From Chromatiaceae bacterium (lineage in GTDB: Bacteria > Pseudomonadota > Gammaproteobacteria > Chromatiales > Chromatiaceae), in assembly GCA_025458165.1 (NCBI GenBank), contig JALOTB010000002.1, positions 1 to 64,000 on the forward strand: 64,000 nucleotides of DNA. The letters run 5' to 3'. Under the pieces are notes generated by a model, which worked only from the letters and a program-made list of their open reading frames with translations, was not told where the DNA came from and searched no databases. Made by a program: the position numbers and the translations under genes. Position 1 is the stretch's first letter. Each line of letters begins with the position of its first letter. Shown in pieces: positions 62,287 through 64,000 of this stretch.

Positions 62287-63539
62287 TGGGTCACCCTCTC
62301 CGGAACCGGCTTGGTCTTGTCGATCTTGCTATACCAGGGCATCAGCAGGAAGAAGGCAAAATACAGCGCCGTGAAGATCTGCGCGAACAACGTCAGCAGT
62401 GGATCTGCCGGCTTGAGGCCCAGATAGGCGAGCACCACAAAGGACACCGCGAAGATCCCCAGCGCGAACTTGAACAGGGGGCCCTTGTACCGCACGGACT
62501 TCACCGGGCTGCGGTCCAGCCATGGCAGGAAGAACAGGATTAGGATCGCGGCAAACATCACGACCACGCCGGGGAACTGGGACCCAAACATCGGCGGGAC
62601 CGCCCGCAGCATGGCGTAGAACGGCGTGAAGTACCACACCGGGGCAATATGATCAGGGGTCTTCAGCGGATCGGCCGGCTGGAAGTTGGGGCCTTCGAGG
62701 AACAGCCCGCCCACCGTCGGCCAGAAGAAGATCACCGCCGCGAACAGCGCGAGCAGCACCACGACGCCGACGATGTCCTTCACCGTGTAGTAGGGGTGGA
62801 AGGGAATGCCGTCGGCCGGGGCGTTGGCGTCCCAGCGGTTGCCCTTCGGTCCGTACTTGATCTCGACACCATCCGGATTGTTTGAGCCCACCCGATGCAG
62901 GGCGACGATGTGCAGGAACACCAGCGCGGCGATCACGAACGGCAGCAGGAAGTGGAAGGCGAAAAAGCGATTCAGCGTGATGTCCGAGATCACATAGTCA
63001 CCCCGCACCCACACCGAGAGCTCCTCGCCGACCCCCGGAACCGCCGCGAACAGGTTCACGATGACCTGCGCGCCCCAATAGGACATCTGGCCCCAAGGCA
63101 GCAGATAGCCGAAGAAGGCCGTCGCCATCATCGCCAGATAGATGATCACGCCAAAGATCCACAGCAGCTCGCGCGGCTTGCGGTACGACCCGTAGAGCAG
63201 CGCGCGGAACATGTGGAGATAGACGACGATGAAGAAGAACGAGGCACCCGTCGAATGCATGTAGCGGATCAGCCAGCCCCAGTTGACGTCGCGCATGATG
63301 TACTCGACGGAGGCGAAGGCATCAGTCGCGGAAGGCTTGTAGTTCATCGCCAGCCAGATCCCGGTGACGATCTGGATGACGAGCATGAGAATCGAGAGCG
63401 ACCCGAAGAAGTACCAGAAATTCATGTTCTTCGGGGCATAGTATTGAGCGAGGTGCTCATTCCACACCTTCGTCAACGGGAATCGCTTGTCGATCCAGCC
63501 GAGGAAGCCGGTGGTCTCGGTGGTGGTGTCTGCGCTCAT
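62283..63539 (-). CDS. petB: Cytochrome b of the bc1 complex
   Basis: 418 residues with eight helices. Includes GSLSILMLVIQIVTGIWLAM, HSTGASFFFIVVYLHMFR (heme ligands) and the PPW-like DHIAPVWYFTPFYAML quinol site. Moves protons and electrons from quinol. Overlaps petA (TGATG) and petC. Confidence 0.97.
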   Translation of the reverse strand: MSADTTTETTGFLGWIDKRFPLTKVWNEHLAQYYAPKNMNFWYFFGSLSILMLVIQIVTGIWLAMNYKPSATDAFASVEYIMRDVNWGWLIRYMHSTGASFFFIVVYLHMFRALLYGSYRKPRELLWIFGVIIYLAMMATAFFGYLLPWGQMSYWGAQVIVNLFAAVPGVGEELSVWVRGDYVISDITLNRFFAFHFLLPFVIAALVFLHIVALHRVGSNNPDGVEIKYGPKGNRWDANAPADGIPFHPYYTVKDIVGVVVLLALFAAVIFFWPTVGGLFLEGPNFQPADPLKTPDHIAPVWYFTPFYAMLRAVPPMFGSQFPGVVVMFAAILILFFLPWLDRSPVKSVRYKGPLFKFALGIFAVSFVVLAYLGLKPADPLLTLFAQIFTALYFAFFLLMPWYSKIDKTKPVPERVTQ

Positions 63540-64000
63540 CAGGCTGCTCCTCCGTCCTCACCCACCAGGATGGTGGTCTCGGAGATATAGGTGTGGGGGG
63601 GGATCACCAGGTTGGTCGGCGCCGGCACGCCGCGGTAGACGCGCCCGGCGAGATCGAATCGTGAACCGTGGCAGGGGCAGAAGAATCCACCCTTCCAGTT
63701 CGGTCCTAGGTCATCGGGCGCCACCTCCGGGCGGTAGGTGGGCGCGCACCCCAGGTGGGTGCAGATACCGACGGCAACGAAGTACTGGGGCTTGATCGAG
63801 CGCTCGTTGTTGCGAGTGTACTCTGGCTGCTGCGAAGCGTTGGAGCCGGGGTCGGCGAGCTCGCCCTCAAGCTCGGCAAGCGAGGCGACCATCTTTTCGG
63901 TGCGGTGCACGACCCATACCGGCTTACCGCGCCACTTGACCCTCAGCATCGCCCCGGGCTCCAGCTTGCTGATGTCCGCTTCGACCGGTGCCCCGGCCGC
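63539..64000 (-). CDS. petA: Rieske iron-sulfur protein, N-terminus cut by window edge
   Basis: At least 153 residues are visible; the start lies beyond 64000. The Rieske [2Fe-2S] site is CTHLGC and CPCHGSRFD. First gene of petABC. It shuttles electrons from quinol to cytochrome c1. Confidence 0.97.
   Translation of the reverse strand, partial: AAGAPVEADISKLEPGAMLRVKWRGKPVWVVHRTEKMVASLAELEGELADPGSNASQQPEYTRNNERSIKPQYFVAVGICTHLGCAPTYRPEVAPDDLGPNWKGGFFCPCHGSRFDLAGRVYRGVPAPTNLVIPPHTYISETTILVGEDGGAA

Overview
The window is GC-rich, densely coded bacterial chromosome. The order petA-petB-petC (Rieske protein, cytochrome b, cytochrome c1) followed on the same strand by sspA and sspB is typical of Gammaproteobacteria. 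Several conserved small families (DUF2058, DUF3301, DUF465/YdcH) fit the same class. A Chromatiales-type organism (purple sulfur bacteria and relatives) is my best guess from the secreted SCP2-like protein, a small aromatic/Gly-rich secreted protein and the overall style. No photosynthesis or sulfur-oxidation gene is present to prove it. I found no rRNA, tRNA or CRISPR array.

Layout. 1-5.4 kb: a fusion of a Pycsar-effector-like membrane module with a DUF3616-like domain, then a convergent lipid-linked sugar operon (GT2, a frameshifted ArnT-like GT, PAP2 phosphatase). 5.9-11.9 kb: housekeeping genes (NUDIX hydrolase, ugd, a secreted SCP2-like protein, tcdA, TatD-type DNase, NYN-OST-HTH protein, DUF2058). 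12-23.4 kb: an accessory island, the most interesting part of the window. It has three paralogous genes for secreted proteins sharing one C-terminal module: two Gly-rich and intact, one without the Gly-rich part and broken. A gingipain-like C25 cysteine peptidase follows. Then comes a tight cluster of a 68-residue Cys-containing peptide, an HPr-kinase-like protein, a PqqD-like protein, a radical SAM/SPASM protein and a SipW-like S26/S24 peptidase whose expected Ser is Cys. This looks like a ribosomally made, post-translationally modified peptide (RiPP) system joined to a surface-protein and protease locus. 23.4-24.7 kb: a gene-poor stretch with REP-like repeats and a decayed DUF4338/transposase-type fragment.

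24.7-43.7 kb: a Skp/OmpH-like chaperone, YdcH, an orphan ParS/Xre-type antitoxin, an MBL hydrolase, a membrane thioredoxin-like protein, a giant DUF349 protein, a pentapeptide-repeat protein, an RND permease with an extra membrane segment and a long disordered tail, a PEBP-family protein, an extra PBP2/FtsW-type cell-wall pair and an alpha-amylase. 43.7-51.5 kb is a metal-homeostasis block: znuA-znuC-znuB-zur behind a candidate Zur box, and cbiM-nikL-cbiQ-cbiO (nickel/cobalt ECF transporter) behind a candidate Ni-responsive operator. 51.7-64 kb: a lipocalin pair, an RRM RNA-binding protein with a structured leader and a good terminator, a PEMT-type methyltransferase, DUF4262, an HD hydrolase, a tRNA methyltransferase-like protein, a lipoprotein, a macro-domain protein, DUF3301, sspB, sspA and the bc1 complex, with petA running off the window edge.

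Two loci (2916-4429 and 13656-14764) carry single-base lesions in otherwise well-preserved reading frames. They could be recent pseudogenes or sequence errors.
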